Shown: positions 8,828-18,574, counted from the stretch's first letter. The stretch: DNA of 64,000 nt from Nitrosospira sp. Is2 (GCF_033095785.1 NZ_CP137134.1:3038001-3102000), one strand, 5' to 3'. The notes: generated by a model not told the origin, from the letters alone. Numbers and translations: made by a program.

Positions 8828-9092
8828 GTGATTCCCAGGCATGTGGCCTCGCTAGCCTCAAGCGTACGCAAAGTTATGCAGCCAATCTTCATGCCAGTTC
8901 AGTAGCCAGTCTCGCACTCGATCCCGGTGTCCGGGCGCTGAGGTGCGGCGATATTGGCATCCACAGTTGATATGCGAGAATCTTTGGATATGATGATGTG
9001 CTGTAACGAGGCAAGTTCAGCAGGCAATCAGAAGCGAAAGCCCGGAAGATGGAGTTATCCGCCCGTATCCTCGCTGGCATAGCCTGACTCTT

Positions 9093-9665
9093 ATGCCTTT
9101 TAACCTTCCCAACATCCTTACCTGGATGCGTATCCTGGCAATCCCGCTGTTCGTAGGAATTTTTTATTTCCCACCGACCTGGCTTTCTCCGTCCAATCAG
9201 AACCTGATCGCCACCGTTATTTTCACCGGCGCGGCCATTACCGACTGGTTGGACGGTTACCTGGCAAGAGTACTTCGGCAGACCTCAGCTTTTGGCGCCT
9301 TTCTCGACCCGGTGGCGGATAAACTGATGGTGGCGGCGGCGTTGATCGTGCTTGTTTATTTGAGCAGGCTGGATGCGCTTATCGCGTTCATCATCATTGG
9401 GCGCGAGATCACGATTTCAGCCCTGCGCGAATGGATGGCTCAGATCGGCAAGGGTAAAAGTATGGCTGTTTCATTTTTAGGCAAGCTGAAAACGGTATCG
9501 CAGATGGCCGCGATCCCGCTGCTCTTGTATCACGAAAAAATAGGCGACAGCTTCAACCCGCAGGAAGTAGGGACGTGGCTGATTTATCTCGCGGCGGTAC
9601 TGACGCTTTGGTCGATGGCTTACTATCTCAAGGTGGCCATTCCCCAGGCATTGAAACACGGCTGA
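9093..9665 (+). CDS. pgsA: CDP-diacylglycerol-glycerol-3-phosphate 3-phosphatidyltransferase
   Basis: First committed enzyme of phosphatidylglycerol synthesis, in the inner membrane. The CDP-alcohol phosphotransferase signature D-x2-DG-x2-AR-x8-G-x3-D-x3-D is complete (TDWLDGYLAR then GAFLDPVADK). 190 aa and several hydrophobic helices are typical. The order uvrC, pgsA, tRNA-Gly, tRNA-Cys is common in betaproteobacteria, where a tRNA-Leu often follows; none follows here. Confidence 0.95.
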   Translation: MPFNLPNILTWMRILAIPLFVGIFYFPPTWLSPSNQNLIATVIFTGAAITDWLDGYLARVLRQTSAFGAFLDPVADKLMVAAALIVLVYLSRLDALIAFIIIGREITISALREWMAQIGKGKSMAVSFLGKLKTVSQMAAIPLLLYHEKIGDSFNPQEVGTWLIYLAAVLTLWSMAYYLKVAIPQALKHG

Positions 9666-9758
9666 CAGGTTTAAACGTTTGCCTGAACTTTGTAAGCATT
9701 CTGGATATAAATTGCCATAACAGTTGCAGGGGGTCCCGGGGTTCCGCAGGCGTCTTTC

Positions 9759-9786
9759 TTGACAAAGATACCAGCATCCTTATAAT
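9759..9786 (+). promoter_or_regulatory. Strong sigma-70 promoter of the tRNA genes
   Basis: Consensus TTGACA (9759-9764), 16-bp spacer and perfect TATAAT (9781-9786), followed by a G/C-rich discriminator (GCCGGG) of the kind seen at stringently controlled stable-RNA promoters. The tRNA-Gly starts 17 bases after the -10 box. Confidence 0.85.
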
Positions 9787-9802
9787 GCCGGGATTGTATT
9801 TC

Positions 9803-9877
9803 GCGGGAATAGCTCAGTGGTAGAGCACAACCTTGCCAAGGTTGGGGTCGCGAGTTCGAGCCTCGTTTCCCGCTCCA
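9803..9877 (+). tRNA. tRNA-Gly (anticodon GCC)
   Basis: Full cloverleaf: acceptor GCGGGAA pairs with TTCCCGC, D-arm has AGCTCAGTGGTAGAGC, the anticodon arm CAACC-TTGCCAA-GGTTG carries GCC at 9835-9837, the T-arm contains GTTCGAG, and the CCA end is encoded. Confidence 0.97.
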
Positions 9878-9882
9878 GTTAC

Positions 9883-9958
9883 AGGGAAAATGGATCCTTT
9901 CGCATAAGGCCATCGTATGAAACACATGCGCCTTTGCTGAAATCCGTTTTCCCTTTTT
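9883..9958 (+). terminator. Long stem-loop with T-run between the two tRNA genes (possible attenuator or terminator)
   Basis: GGGAAAATGGAT near 9884 pairs with ATCCGTTTTCCC (9942-9953, one G-T pair) across a loop of roughly 45 bases that itself can fold, and the 3' arm runs into TTTTT. It could lower read-through from tRNA-Gly to tRNA-Cys or mark an RNA-processing hairpin. Confidence 0.4.
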
Positions 9959-10020
9959 AGTTTTCAGTTTCGCGATTGCACTGCAACGGTGCAACCAGCC
10001 CATAGGGTTGTCGCAGCAAT

Positions 10021-10094
10021 GGCGGGGTGGCAGAGTGGTTATGCAGCGGCCTGCAAAGCCGTGGACGCCGGTTCGATTCCGACCCCCGCCTCCA
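10021..10094 (+). tRNA. tRNA-Cys (anticodon GCA)
   Basis: Acceptor GGCGGGG pairs with CCCCGCC, the anticodon arm GCGGC-CTGCAAA-GCCGT has GCA at 10053-10055, the T-arm contains GTTCGATTCC, and CCA is encoded. Two decayed copies of its 3' end plus downstream flank lie at 23595-23659 and about 29849-29970. Confidence 0.96.
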
Positions 10095-10128
10095 TATAAC
10101 GATCCAACTAAATCCGAGAATATCCTTA

Positions 10129-10154
10129 AGCCCGCGTAATTGCGGGCTTTTTAT
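10129..10154 (+). terminator. Rho-independent terminator after tRNA-Cys
   Basis: AAGCCCGC, loop GTAATT, GCGGGCTT followed directly by further T residues. The same hairpin is retained in the relic at 23.65 kb. Confidence 0.88.
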
Positions 10155-10217
10155 AGACGCGTTTGTCCAGTAAGGGGTAGCTCCGGCTTTAATAGGGGTA
10201 ACTCTTCGGGGTAACTC

Positions 10218-10770
10218 CTAATTCGATACCGATGCGATAACCTTCAGCGCATAGATCATCCTCGGTACCGAGCAGGGATAACGACGATCCGCTGCCCAAT
10301 AGTTGTATCCATCAGCGCCAGGGTAAATGTGGATGGTCGATGCACCTCCGCTTTGTCTTTTGGAACGCCTAATGCTTCGAGGTCATTAACCATCCATTCC
10401 TCGTGACCCGCCTCCTCGTGCATATATTCTTACCGGAAGTAACGAATTGCCAATATTTGTCCAGCATGCGGCTGGCTCCCGCTGCGCAAACCGGATTGAA
10501 ATGCCAGACAATGTGGTACAGATCGAGAAAAAGCCTGCCGTCACGTTCAACGGACATACCATTGGCTACGGCATCGAGCCCGACAGGATTTAGTTCAAAG
10601 CCTCGCCTTTCTTCATCGGTATTCGTAACCAGTTCTAAAAAGGGTTGCGTAGTATTCCCGATTAATTGTAGGGCGGATTGCCGCCCTGTATCATGAAGGG
10701 GGCGCCACAACTCAATGCGGTGTACCGGACTTTGCGGATGGGAACATGGGGCAATAAACGCCGCAAACAT
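10218..10770 (-). pseudogene. Broken haem-oxygenase-like (iron-containing redox enzyme family) gene
   Basis: Three reading frames on the complement must be joined to give one family-like protein. The first part (10770 to about 10440) contains HRIELWRPLHDT and RDGRLFLDLYHIVWHFNPVC. After a shift near 10435 the frame reads YMHEEAGHEEWMVNDLEALG, typical of the Haem_oxygenase_2/PqqC-like fold with metal-binding His and Glu. A second shift near 10300 gives GYNYWAADRRYPCSV and MIYALKVIASV up to a stop at 10218. Two frameshifts suggest real decay. The family assignment rests on these motifs and is moderate. Confidence 0.6.
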
Positions 10771-11186
10771 TTCTGAAAGAGGTGGGAGAGCTTAAACTTT
10801 AGTATGGTCTGATGTGGTTGTATCAGCTTTAAATCGAAATTGCCACATCGTTACTGTTCTTGAGATGAAGGTGTGTTTTACTCATAATGGGTCAGGTAAG
10901 CAAATAGGAATGCCGGTCTTATATTTCCGGCTTTACTTGGAATTGCGATCAGAGCTTTTCATATTCCACCCGCTATCGCATTACTATCAAGCTTCAAACA
11001 GCTGCGTTAGGGGCAGCGGTTCCAATTACTAAATGTCGCTCACGCTACTAATCTAAAAACAATTTTGCCTGCTTCGCTGGCCATTGCCGCAGTCAGTCCG
11101 TGCATCTGCTTTAGCGTCTGATTACTGGAGCCCAGCGCCGAATCTCCAATTCACCACTTGACCCCTAGCCTGCGAACTCACTCGCC
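10771..11186. other. Intergenic stretch with no recognisable gene
   Basis: About 400 bases between the broken haem-oxygenase-like gene and the efflux adaptor. Only short unsupported frames are present. No regulator gene for the efflux pair is seen. Confidence 0.5.
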
Positions 11187-12356
11187 ATGCGTGCGCACCA
11201 TATCATCCGTTTGTTCAAACCGCTGTCCTTGGTTGCACTACTTGCCGTCTTCATCGCGGGCTGCAGCAAAGGGGGAAAGCCGCCTGACGCTGCTGCGCCA
11301 GTGCCGGAGGTCAGCGTGGCGACGGTCGTGTCGAAACGGGTGTATCAATGGGATGAGTTCACCGGCCGTATTGCGGCAATCGACACGGTCGAGCTGCGAG
11401 CGCGGGTCTCGGGCTACATTGATCGTATCGCATTCAAGGAAGGCGACGAGGTCAAGGTCGGCGACCTCTTGTTCGTGATCGATCCGCGCCCATATCGCAT
11501 CGCGCTCGACAGCGCACAGGCGCAACTCGAACGCGCACATTCGTCGGCCCAGTTTGCCCATTTGCAGGAAAGACGGGCACAACCGCTAATCGAGGATCAG
11601 GCGATCTCGCGCCAGGAATACGATCAGCGCACAACCAATTTAACCCAGGGTAATGCCGATGTGCGCGCGGCTGAGGCCGCCGTTGCCAGCGCCCGCCTCA
11701 ATCTAGATTTCACCCAGGTGCGCTCGCCGATCACAGGACGCATCGGCCGCGCGCTGCTGACTGTCGGCAACCTGGCGCAGGCCGACGAGAGTGTGCTGAC
11801 AACAGTGGTTTCGCAGGATCCGGTTTACGTCTATTTCCAGCCTGATGAGCAAACCTATCTGCGCTATGCGGAACTCGCGCGCAAGGGTGAACGTCCCGGC
11901 TCGGCGAATCCGGTGCGCGTCGGCCTCGCCAGTGATACCGGCTATCCTTACACCGGCACCGTGAACTTTGTCAGCAACCAGGTCGATCCCGCGACCGGCA
12001 CGATCAGCGCGCGCGCAGTGGTGCCCAATCCCGACCGTGTGTTCACACCCGGCCTGTATGCGCGTGTGCAGCTTCAGGGCAGTGGTGAATTCGCCGCGAT
12101 CCTGATCGACGACAAGGCGGTCATGACCGACCAGGATCGCAAATACGTCTACGTGCTCGGCCTGGAGAACAAGGCGACGCGCAAGGACATCACGCTCGGT
12201 GGCGTAATCGATGGTCTGCGCATCGTAAAGTCCGGACTCGAGCCGAATGACAAAGTCATCGTGGCCGGTTTACAGAAAATCCTCTTTCCCGGCGCACCGG
12301 TGAAGCCAAATGAAGTGCCGATGGCTGCACCGCCGGCGGCCGCCGGGACGAGGTGA
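11187..12356 (+). CDS. RND efflux periplasmic adaptor (membrane fusion protein)
   Basis: Periplasmic adaptor linking an RND pump to an outer-membrane channel. Lipoprotein signal MRAHHIIRLFKPLSLVALL ... FIAGC, with Cys as acylation site. The lipoyl/barrel-sandwich halves are ELRARVSGYIDRIAFKEGDEV and LDFTQVRSPITGRIGRALL, separated by an alpha-helical hairpin, with the usual beta-barrel and membrane-proximal domains after. 389 aa is normal. The pump gene starts 12 bases downstream. Both genes look richer in G+C than the flanking intergenic DNA, compatible with transfer. Confidence 0.92.
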   Translation: MRAHHIIRLFKPLSLVALLAVFIAGCSKGGKPPDAAAPVPEVSVATVVSKRVYQWDEFTGRIAAIDTVELRARVSGYIDRIAFKEGDEVKVGDLLFVIDPRPYRIALDSAQAQLERAHSSAQFAHLQERRAQPLIEDQAISRQEYDQRTTNLTQGNADVRAAEAAVASARLNLDFTQVRSPITGRIGRALLTVGNLAQADESVLTTVVSQDPVYVYFQPDEQTYLRYAELARKGERPGSANPVRVGLASDTGYPYTGTVNFVSNQVDPATGTISARAVVPNPDRVFTPGLYARVQLQGSGEFAAILIDDKAVMTDQDRKYVYVLGLENKATRKDITLGGVIDGLRIVKSGLEPNDKVIVAGLQKILFPGAPVKPNEVPMAAPPAAAGTR

Positions 12357-12368
12357 GAAGACGCAGCA

Positions 12369-15300
12369 ATGGACTTCTCCAAATTCTTTATCGACCGGCC
12401 AATCTTCGCGGCCGTGCTGTCGATCGTTATCTTCGTTGCTGGCCTGATCGCGATTCCGTTGCTGCCTATCAGCGAATACCCGAACGTGGTGCCGCCGACG
12501 GTGATCGTGCGGGCGACCTATCCGGGCGCCAATCCCAAAGTGATCGCGGAAACCGTATCGACGCCCCTTGAGGAGCAGATCAATGGTGTCGAGAACATGA
12601 TGTACATGAAGTCGGTTGCCGGCACGGACGGGGTGCTGCAGATGACGATCACCTTCCGCCCGGGGGTCGATCCCGATGCCGCCCAGGTGCAGGTGCAGAA
12701 TCGTGTCAGCCAGGCTCTGTCGCGCCTGCCCGCCGATGTGGTCAGGCTCGGCGTGACCACGCAGAAGCAATCGCCGAGCTTTCTGGTCCTGATCACCCTG
12801 ATCTCGCCGGACAGAAAATATGATGCGCTTTATCTGCGCAACTACGCCAATATCAAGGTCAAGGACCAACTCGCACGCCTGTCCGGCGTGGGTCAGGTTC
12901 AGCTGTTCGGCGGCGGCGACTACGCGATGCGCATCTGGCTAGATCCGAACAAGGTCGCCGTCCGCAACCTGACCGCCGGCGATGTGATGCTCGCCGTGCA
13001 GGAGCAGAACATCCAGGTCTCGGCCGGTCAGCTGGGTGCCGAACCGATGAAAGGTGGTAGCGATTTCCTGATCCCGATCAATGCGCAAGGCCGCCTGCGC
13101 ACAGTCGAGGAATTCGGCAATATCGTGCTCAAGACAGGAGTGAACGGTGAAATCGTGCGTCTGGCCGATGTCGCGCGCATCGAACTTGGCGGAGCCGACT
13201 ATACCCTGCGCGGCGAACTCGATAACCAGGATGCGGGAGTCATTGGCGTGTTCCAGGCACCAGGTGCCAATTCCCTCATAGTGCGCGACGAGGTGATCGC
13301 GAAAATGGACGAACTGGCCAGACAGTTTCCGCCCGGCATGACGTGGCGATCGGACTATGACACTACAATCTTCGTGCGCGACTCAATCGACGCAGTGGTG
13401 CACACGCTGCTGGAAGCCGTGCTGCTGGTTGTCTTCGTCGTGATTCTGTTTCTGCAGACTTGGCGCGCCTCGATTATTCCATTGATCGCGGTGCCGGTCT
13501 CAGTGGTCGGCACATTCGCTGCGCTCTACGTGCTCGGCTTCTCGATCAATACACTGACCCTGTTCGGCCTCGTGCTCGCGATCGGAATCGTTGTCGATGA
13601 CGCGATCGTCGTGGTCGAGAACGTTGAGCGCAACATCGAGGAGGGCCGCACGCCGCTCGAAGCCGCGCATCAGGCCATGAAGGAGGTTTCGGGCCCGATC
13701 GTCGCGATCGCACTCGTGCTTTGCGCGGTATTCGTGCCGATGGCGTTCCTAACCGGCGTGACCGGCCAGTTTTATAGGCAATTCGCCGTGACGATCGCGA
13801 TCTCGACAGTAATCTCGGCGGTCAACTCGCTGACCTTGTCTCCAGCGCTCGCAGCCAAACTGCTCCGTTCGCACGGCGCGCCGAAGGATGCGCTCGCACG
13901 CGGCATCGACCGCACCTTCGGTTGGTTATTCGGTCCGTTCAATCGTTTCTTCAAAGCCAGTTCTGACAAGTATCACAGCTCGGTGGCGCGTATCCTGAAG
14001 CGTCGCGGCAGCGTGTTCGCGGTCTATGCGCTGTTGTTGGTCGGCACCGGCCTGATGTTCAATATTGTGCCGCGTGGTTTCATCCCGACGCAGGACAAGC
14101 TCTATCTGATCGCCGGCGTGAAGCTGCCGGAGGGCGCCTCCCTCGAGCGTACCGACAAGGTCTTGAAAAAGGTGGTCGAAATCGCAAAGAACACAGAGGG
14201 CGTTGCCAATGTGCCGGGGATGATCGGTTTGAATCCAACGCAGTTCACCAACACGCCGAACTACGGTGTGGCCTTCCCCATCCTGAAACCTTTCAGCGAG
14301 CGCCGCCGCAGCGCGAAGGAAATCGCCGACGAGATCCAGGAAAAAATTTCCCGCATCGAGGAAGGCATGGCCTTCATCCTGATGCCGCCGCCGATCGAGG
14401 GCATCGGCACGGGTGCCGGTTATTCGCTGTTTGTCGAGGATCGCACCGGTCTTGGCTACGGAGCGCTGCAGAGCGCAGTCGGCGCTCTGCAAGCTGCGGT
14501 GATGCAAGACCCAGCCATGGGCTTCCCTTTTTCGGGCTACCAGTCCAATGTGCCGCAGCTCGATGTCGACGTCGATCGCATGAAAGCCAAGGCACAAGGC
14601 GTGGCTCTCACCGACGTGTTTGGCACACTGCAGGTCTATCTCGGCTCGGCCTACGTCAACGACTTCAACCTGTTCGGCCGCACCTGGCGCGTTTATGCGC
14701 AGGGCGACGGGCCCTTCCGCAGGACGGTCGAGGACATCATCAATCTGAAGACGCGCAACGCGCGCGGCGAGATGGTGCCGATCGGTTCGGTGGTAAAGAT
14801 CCATGAGAGCTTCGGTCCTGATCCTGTATTGCGCTACAACGGCTATCCGGCCGCCGACTTCATCGGCGAAGCTGATCCAAAGCTGTTATCCTCGGCGCAA
14901 GCGATGAGCAGGATCGCGGAACTCGCCGGCTCCGTGCTTCCGAGCGGCATGAGCTTCGAGTGGACGGACTTGAGCTTCCAGCAAGCCACGCAGGGCAACG
15001 CGGCGCTGCTCGTGTTTCCAGTCGCAATCCTGCTGGCCTTCCTCGTGCTCGCCGCGCTGTACGAAAGCTGGGTGCTGCCGCTCGCGGTGATCTTGATTGT
15101 GCCGATGTGCATGCTCTCGGCGCTGGCGGGCGTAAAGCTCTTCGGCGGGGACAACAATACCTTTGTGCAGGTAGGCTTGGTGGTGCTGATGGGACTCGCA
15201 TGCAAGAATGCAATTTTAATCGTTGAATTCGCGCGTGAATTGGAGTTTCAGGGCAAGGGTATCGTCGAGGCCGCGCTCGAAGCCTGCCGCCTGCGCCTGC

Positions 15301-15518
15301 GTCCAATCGTGATGACCTCGGTTGCGTTCATCGCCGGTACCATCCCGCTTGTTCTCTCGCAGGGGGCTGGGGCCGAAGTGCGCTCCGCTACCGGCATCAC
15401 CGTGTTCGCCGGCATGATTGGCGTAACCCTGTTCGGCCTGTTCCTGACGCCCGTGTTCTACGTTGGCCTGCGCTTGTTGACAGGACGCAAGCTCGCTCAA
15501 TACGGCACAGCTCGTTGA
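12369..15518 (+). CDS. RND multidrug efflux permease, HAE1 (AcrB/MexF) family
   Basis: Proton-driven inner-membrane pump, 1049 aa. N-terminus MDFSKFFIDRPIFAAVLSI is typical. The proton-relay Asp pair is in GIVVDDAIVVVENVERN (TM4) and the partner Lys in GLACKNAILIVEF (TM10). Two large periplasmic loops and twelve helices fit the family. There is no outer-membrane channel gene or regulator beside the pair, so it must borrow a TolC-type partner encoded elsewhere. The minus-strand frame at 13926-14804 is a shadow. Confidence 0.94.
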   Translation: MDFSKFFIDRPIFAAVLSIVIFVAGLIAIPLLPISEYPNVVPPTVIVRATYPGANPKVIAETVSTPLEEQINGVENMMYMKSVAGTDGVLQMTITFRPGVDPDAAQVQVQNRVSQALSRLPADVVRLGVTTQKQSPSFLVLITLISPDRKYDALYLRNYANIKVKDQLARLSGVGQVQLFGGGDYAMRIWLDPNKVAVRNLTAGDVMLAVQEQNIQVSAGQLGAEPMKGGSDFLIPINAQGRLRTVEEFGNIVLKTGVNGEIVRLADVARIELGGADYTLRGELDNQDAGVIGVFQAPGANSLIVRDEVIAKMDELARQFPPGMTWRSDYDTTIFVRDSIDAVVHTLLEAVLLVVFVVILFLQTWRASIIPLIAVPVSVVGTFAALYVLGFSINTLTLFGLVLAIGIVVDDAIVVVENVERNIEEGRTPLEAAHQAMKEVSGPIVAIALVLCAVFVPMAFLTGVTGQFYRQFAVTIAISTVISAVNSLTLSPALAAKLLRSHGAPKDALARGIDRTFGWLFGPFNRFFKASSDKYHSSVARILKRRGSVFAVYALLLVGTGLMFNIVPRGFIPTQDKLYLIAGVKLPEGASLERTDKVLKKVVEIAKNTEGVANVPGMIGLNPTQFTNTPNYGVAFPILKPFSERRRSAKEIADEIQEKISRIEEGMAFILMPPPIEGIGTGAGYSLFVEDRTGLGYGALQSAVGALQAAVMQDPAMGFPFSGYQSNVPQLDVDVDRMKAKAQGVALTDVFGTLQVYLGSAYVNDFNLFGRTWRVYAQGDGPFRRTVEDIINLKTRNARGEMVPIGSVVKIHESFGPDPVLRYNGYPAADFIGEADPKLLSSAQAMSRIAELAGSVLPSGMSFEWTDLSFQQATQGNAALLVFPVAILLAFLVLAALYESWVLPLAVILIVPMCMLSALAGVKLFGGDNNTFVQVGLVVLMGLACKNAILIVEFARELEFQGKGIVEAALEACRLRLRPIVMTSVAFIAGTIPLVLSQGAGAEVRSATGITVFAGMIGVTLFGLFLTPVFYVGLRLLTGRKLAQYGTAR

Positions 15519-16197
15519 AGGTACAGAAATACAGGGCGCGCATAGATTGAGGGTTACACGTCTGATCTTTGCAGCACAACGTAAAAAACCTTTACATCGC
15601 GCGTGGACCTCATTGGGTACAATGACGCTCCAATCATCCTATCCAGATCGAATCTGCGATGCATTCCCTCTTTTGTTTATCACAACACCACAACATCATA
15701 ACTCGAACATGCTGTTTTAGCATGAAGGGGCTCTAAGCATTTCGCGAGTGGTGCTGCGCATCGAGCGTGTTTTTCTTACCACCCGAGTTCGTATTGCCGA
15801 GATGTACCCTCTCATTCGTCTATACAGTAGAGTCGAGTTGCTGTACCCCGCAGTGCTAGCTTGGCTTTAAGCGTTGGCAGGGCTGATAACCCAGCTGATG
15901 GGCATTCATGGGCCCTCTCTGATCAATGGAGAATCATGGACGCAATTCGAGAGTGCGCTAACCTCGAGTGCTTGCGGCAGGTTTGGCTCCACTCCTTTAT
16001 CCCTGCGCGGCAAGCAACGAAAAGCCCCTTGGCCTAAAAACCAAGGGGCTTTGCTTTCAAATGCTACTAGAAGCCCTACGGTGTCGCTGCTTGAACACCG
16101 CCTTAATCAATAGGCGCTTCCAACCCCGAGCGCTAATAAAAGCTCGGTAGCAGCGGGGCTGGCTCCCGGCAGATTTTCCAGCTTCCGTATGAGATTG
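15519..16197. other. Intergenic stretch holding only hairpins
   Basis: No convincing gene. It contains the strong hairpin at 16019-16055 and a weaker CCGAGC-loop-GCTCGG stem near 16125-16147, both placed between the converging efflux and CHRD genes. Confidence 0.5.
16019..16055. terminator. Strong, probably bidirectional terminator
   Basis: AAAGCCCCTTGG, loop CCTAAAAA, CCAAGGGGCTTT: a perfect 12-bp stem with A residues on one side and T residues on the other. It can serve the rightward efflux genes and the leftward CHRD gene. Confidence 0.8.
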
Positions 16198-16788
16198 TCA
16201 GGTCGATTTGTTTTTCCGACGAGCCAGGGAACCAAGCAAACCGAGCCCGGCGAGCAGCATTGCGTAGCTTTCAGGTTCGGGGACGAGTGTCAAGAAGCCG
16301 CGAATCTCTCCGCCCTGGAAGACGGTCGAGTGAATGTTCACGTACGAACTGCCGCTATCTAGCCCTGCCACCAACGCATTAAAAGCGCCAGAAACGGTGT
16401 TCCCATTGTTAGAGATAAATGCCGGGTTGTAGCTTGACGCAAGTGACATATCAAATGTGTGATCATAAACACCTGACGTTACACCGGACGGGAAACCGGT
16501 AAATGTGGGTACGGTGGTAGCAACGCCCGCAGTGCCGGTTGATGCGGTGGTGCAACAATGAATATGGGAGGCCGTGGTATTTCCGAGCAGCCCGCTGAAA
16601 GTTTCCTGCACCCGCATGGTTACGAGATCCATATCCATCGTGACGGTTGCCGTGCCGATTGCTGGAGAAGTGTTCGGCGGAGCTTCCGCAGACCCGCTTA
16701 GTACTGCTGTGTATACTGACTCATGAGCTGCGGCTGGCATCGCGACCGCGGCAAACAGAAATCCTGCAACTAACAAACTGTTTTTCAT
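16198..16788 (-). CDS. CHRD-domain protein with PEP-CTERM sorting signal (paralogue of 38461-39045)
   Basis: Exported surface or matrix protein, 196 aa. Signal peptide ends MPAAAHES; the CHRD domain runs from SVYTAVLSGSAEAPPN through ASHIHCC to IHSTVFQGGEIRGFLTL; the tail VPEPESYAMLLAGLGLLG with final RRK is the PEP-CTERM signal cut by an exosortase. The exosortase is not in the window. The second copy 22 kb away is very similar and both share about 125 bp of upstream DNA. CHRD function is not well defined; EPS or biofilm association is the usual inference for PEP-CTERM proteins. Confidence 0.9.
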   Translation of the reverse strand: MKNSLLVAGFLFAAVAMPAAAHESVYTAVLSGSAEAPPNTSPAIGTATVTMDMDLVTMRVQETFSGLLGNTTASHIHCCTTASTGTAGVATTVPTFTGFPSGVTSGVYDHTFDMSLASSYNPAFISNNGNTVSGAFNALVAGLDSGSSYVNIHSTVFQGGEIRGFLTLVPEPESYAMLLAGLGLLGSLARRKNKST

Positions 16789-16915
16789 ATTATTTTCCTC
16801 TATATTCAGGGACTGCAGGCACTGCGGTACGCTGCTAACGAGTCATCGATCAATTATTTAACACTCAGTCTAGGATAGTACAGATCAGAGTCAGTTTTTC
16901 AATAGACCATATGGA
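16789..16915 (-). promoter_or_regulatory. Conserved promoter and leader of CHRD gene copy 1
   Basis: On the complement: TTGAAA (16897-16902), 16-bp spacer, TACTAT (16875-16880), then a leader of about 85 bases with the block ATCGATGACTCGTTAG and GAGGAAAA before the ATG. Almost the whole region matches the region upstream of the paralogue at 38461. Confidence 0.6.
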
Positions 16916-17434
16916 TTCCGCGGATGCTCGCGTCCGGCGTTACTGCTCGTATTGTTCAGGTTCATTAACGGTCCCGGAAGCGCGTATCGAAAAGACGCTC
17001 CAAGTCGCAATGCAGCGAAGGGGGAAACCTAAACTCGGGTGGCCGTAGAGATCTTGTCGTTTCCAACCGTTGTGAAGATAAGAGGGTCGCATTCACCCAA
17101 CCGGTCGCATAGCATCATCCACCTGGGGGTATAGCTAGGGTATAAATTCGTTTGCTTCGGACATCCAATGTCCATGAGCTTTACATCAACCCAGAGTGCC
17201 CCGTCTTTGATGTGACCCACATCTCATCCTCAACACATCAAATGATCTTTCTTTTGTGCACTTTGCGGTCGGTGACGATGAAGCGGGAGCTGTCTATACT
17301 CAATGACTTGATGGATAGCTTATATTTTCTCAACTGCGATGAGAGTCCGCCGGGCTGTTAGCCTTACAAGTCGGAATGGGGAGATCCGGCCCCGAAGTTG
17401 AGAGGGTGCGCGGGTGGATAGTCTAAAGGCTAGG
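16916..17434. other. Intergenic stretch with nothing recognised
   Basis: About 500 bases between the CHRD promoter and the end of the M23 peptidase gene. Short frames only; none has a credible ribosome site together with a domain. Confidence 0.45.
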
Positions 17435-18487
17435 TTAAAACGTGATCGCGAAGCGCTCCTCGAATACCGATTCACCCTCTCTGATTACGCTATATTCTGC
17501 TTCGTACCGGCCTTGAGGCCAACCTGTGACGGGGCGCTTTCGCCCGACCAGCGTTAAAAATTGTGCCTTGGGACGGTCGAGCGGTTTCAGATTGCTTTGG
17601 GCAAGGATGGAGCCGTTTGGACCTCGTAGAACCAACTTAGGTCTATCACCGCGCTCAAGACCGATCATCCGGACATGTGCCACCAACGCGGGACTGTCCG
17701 CAGTAAGCGTAAAATTCTCCAGGCTACCATTCTCGACATCGTCCATCGAGAGGATTCGGTTGGCAAAGCCTAGATTAAGCAGAATGCGTGTGCGATACGC
17801 TACTGCTTTTGCCGTGACTTCATCCCACAGGGATTGTTCAGAACCGCATTGTCCGGACTGGGCTTTGGGAGAAAATGGATCGACGATGCTCCGGTTATGC
17901 CAGACGGAGAGATGCAAGTGTGGAAACTCGGTGGCACCCGAAAGCCCAACTTTTCCAAGTACCTGACCGCGTTTAACATGCTGACCTTTGGAGATGGAGA
18001 CACTGCCGTTAGCTAAATGGCAATACTGCGTTTCCCATCCATTGGGATGTCGTAGCAAAACGCCGTTTCCGCATTCCCGGCCAACAACTGCCGCTTTGCT
18101 GATCACTCGGATTGATATGTCTTTCTCGCCGTCTCTGACCCCGGTGACCTCGCCATCAGCGACTGCGAGGACAGCCACGCCTGCTCGCATCACGGTCATT
18201 GAAGGTAAGCGGAAATCAGTACCATCATGCCCGTCATAGGTTAGGGTACCGCAAGAAAAATCACGGTAGCTGGTGGATGGGTCGTGATCCACATAGTTCT
18301 GGACGAAGCAGTTTTTGCCAACTTCACAACCGATGGGTAGCGAAAGGGTTAATGACTCATCAGCGGAACCTGCAGAGCAATTAAGAAGGACGATGAAAAA
18401 AATTAGAATTGGCGGATTCGGCGTTCTTTTTCCAATTCGCCGACCCCGCTGTGGGCAGTGATCAGTTAACACAGAATCCGAAGCCAA
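17435..18487 (-). CDS. M23-family (LytM/peptidase-like) metallopeptidase, exported
   Basis: Probable periplasmic peptidoglycan endopeptidase or LytM-like activator. A hydrophobic segment (ILIFFIVLLNCSAGSA) near residue 30 acts as signal. The zinc motifs are visible as YDGHDGTDFRLP (HxxxD) and FPHLHLSVW (HxH), with GVLLRHPNGWETQYCHL between them. About 140 residues follow the M23 core without known domain. The frame begins at TTG 18487; the GTG at 18472 is also possible, and the true start is uncertain. Confidence 0.82.
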   Translation of the reverse strand: MASDSVLTDHCPQRGRRIGKRTPNPPILIFFIVLLNCSAGSADESLTLSLPIGCEVGKNCFVQNYVDHDPSTSYRDFSCGTLTYDGHDGTDFRLPSMTVMRAGVAVLAVADGEVTGVRDGEKDISIRVISKAAVVGRECGNGVLLRHPNGWETQYCHLANGSVSISKGQHVKRGQVLGKVGLSGATEFPHLHLSVWHNRSIVDPFSPKAQSGQCGSEQSLWDEVTAKAVAYRTRILLNLGFANRILSMDDVENGSLENFTLTADSPALVAHVRMIGLERGDRPKLVLRGPNGSILAQSNLKPLDRPKAQFLTLVGRKRPVTGWPQGRYEAEYSVIREGESVFEERFAITF

Positions 18488-18574
18488 TCATTCGGCAGTA
18501 TCGTGAGCACCTTGCAGACCCTGGACCCGCATCACGCATGCTGGTTATGTCCATAGAATCCTGCGCTCTATCCA

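Noticed and set aside
13926..14804. 292-codon frame on the minus strand
   Set aside because: Shadow of the RND permease gene, whose motifs on the plus strand are unambiguous; Arg/His/Asp-biased composition typical of antisense frames.
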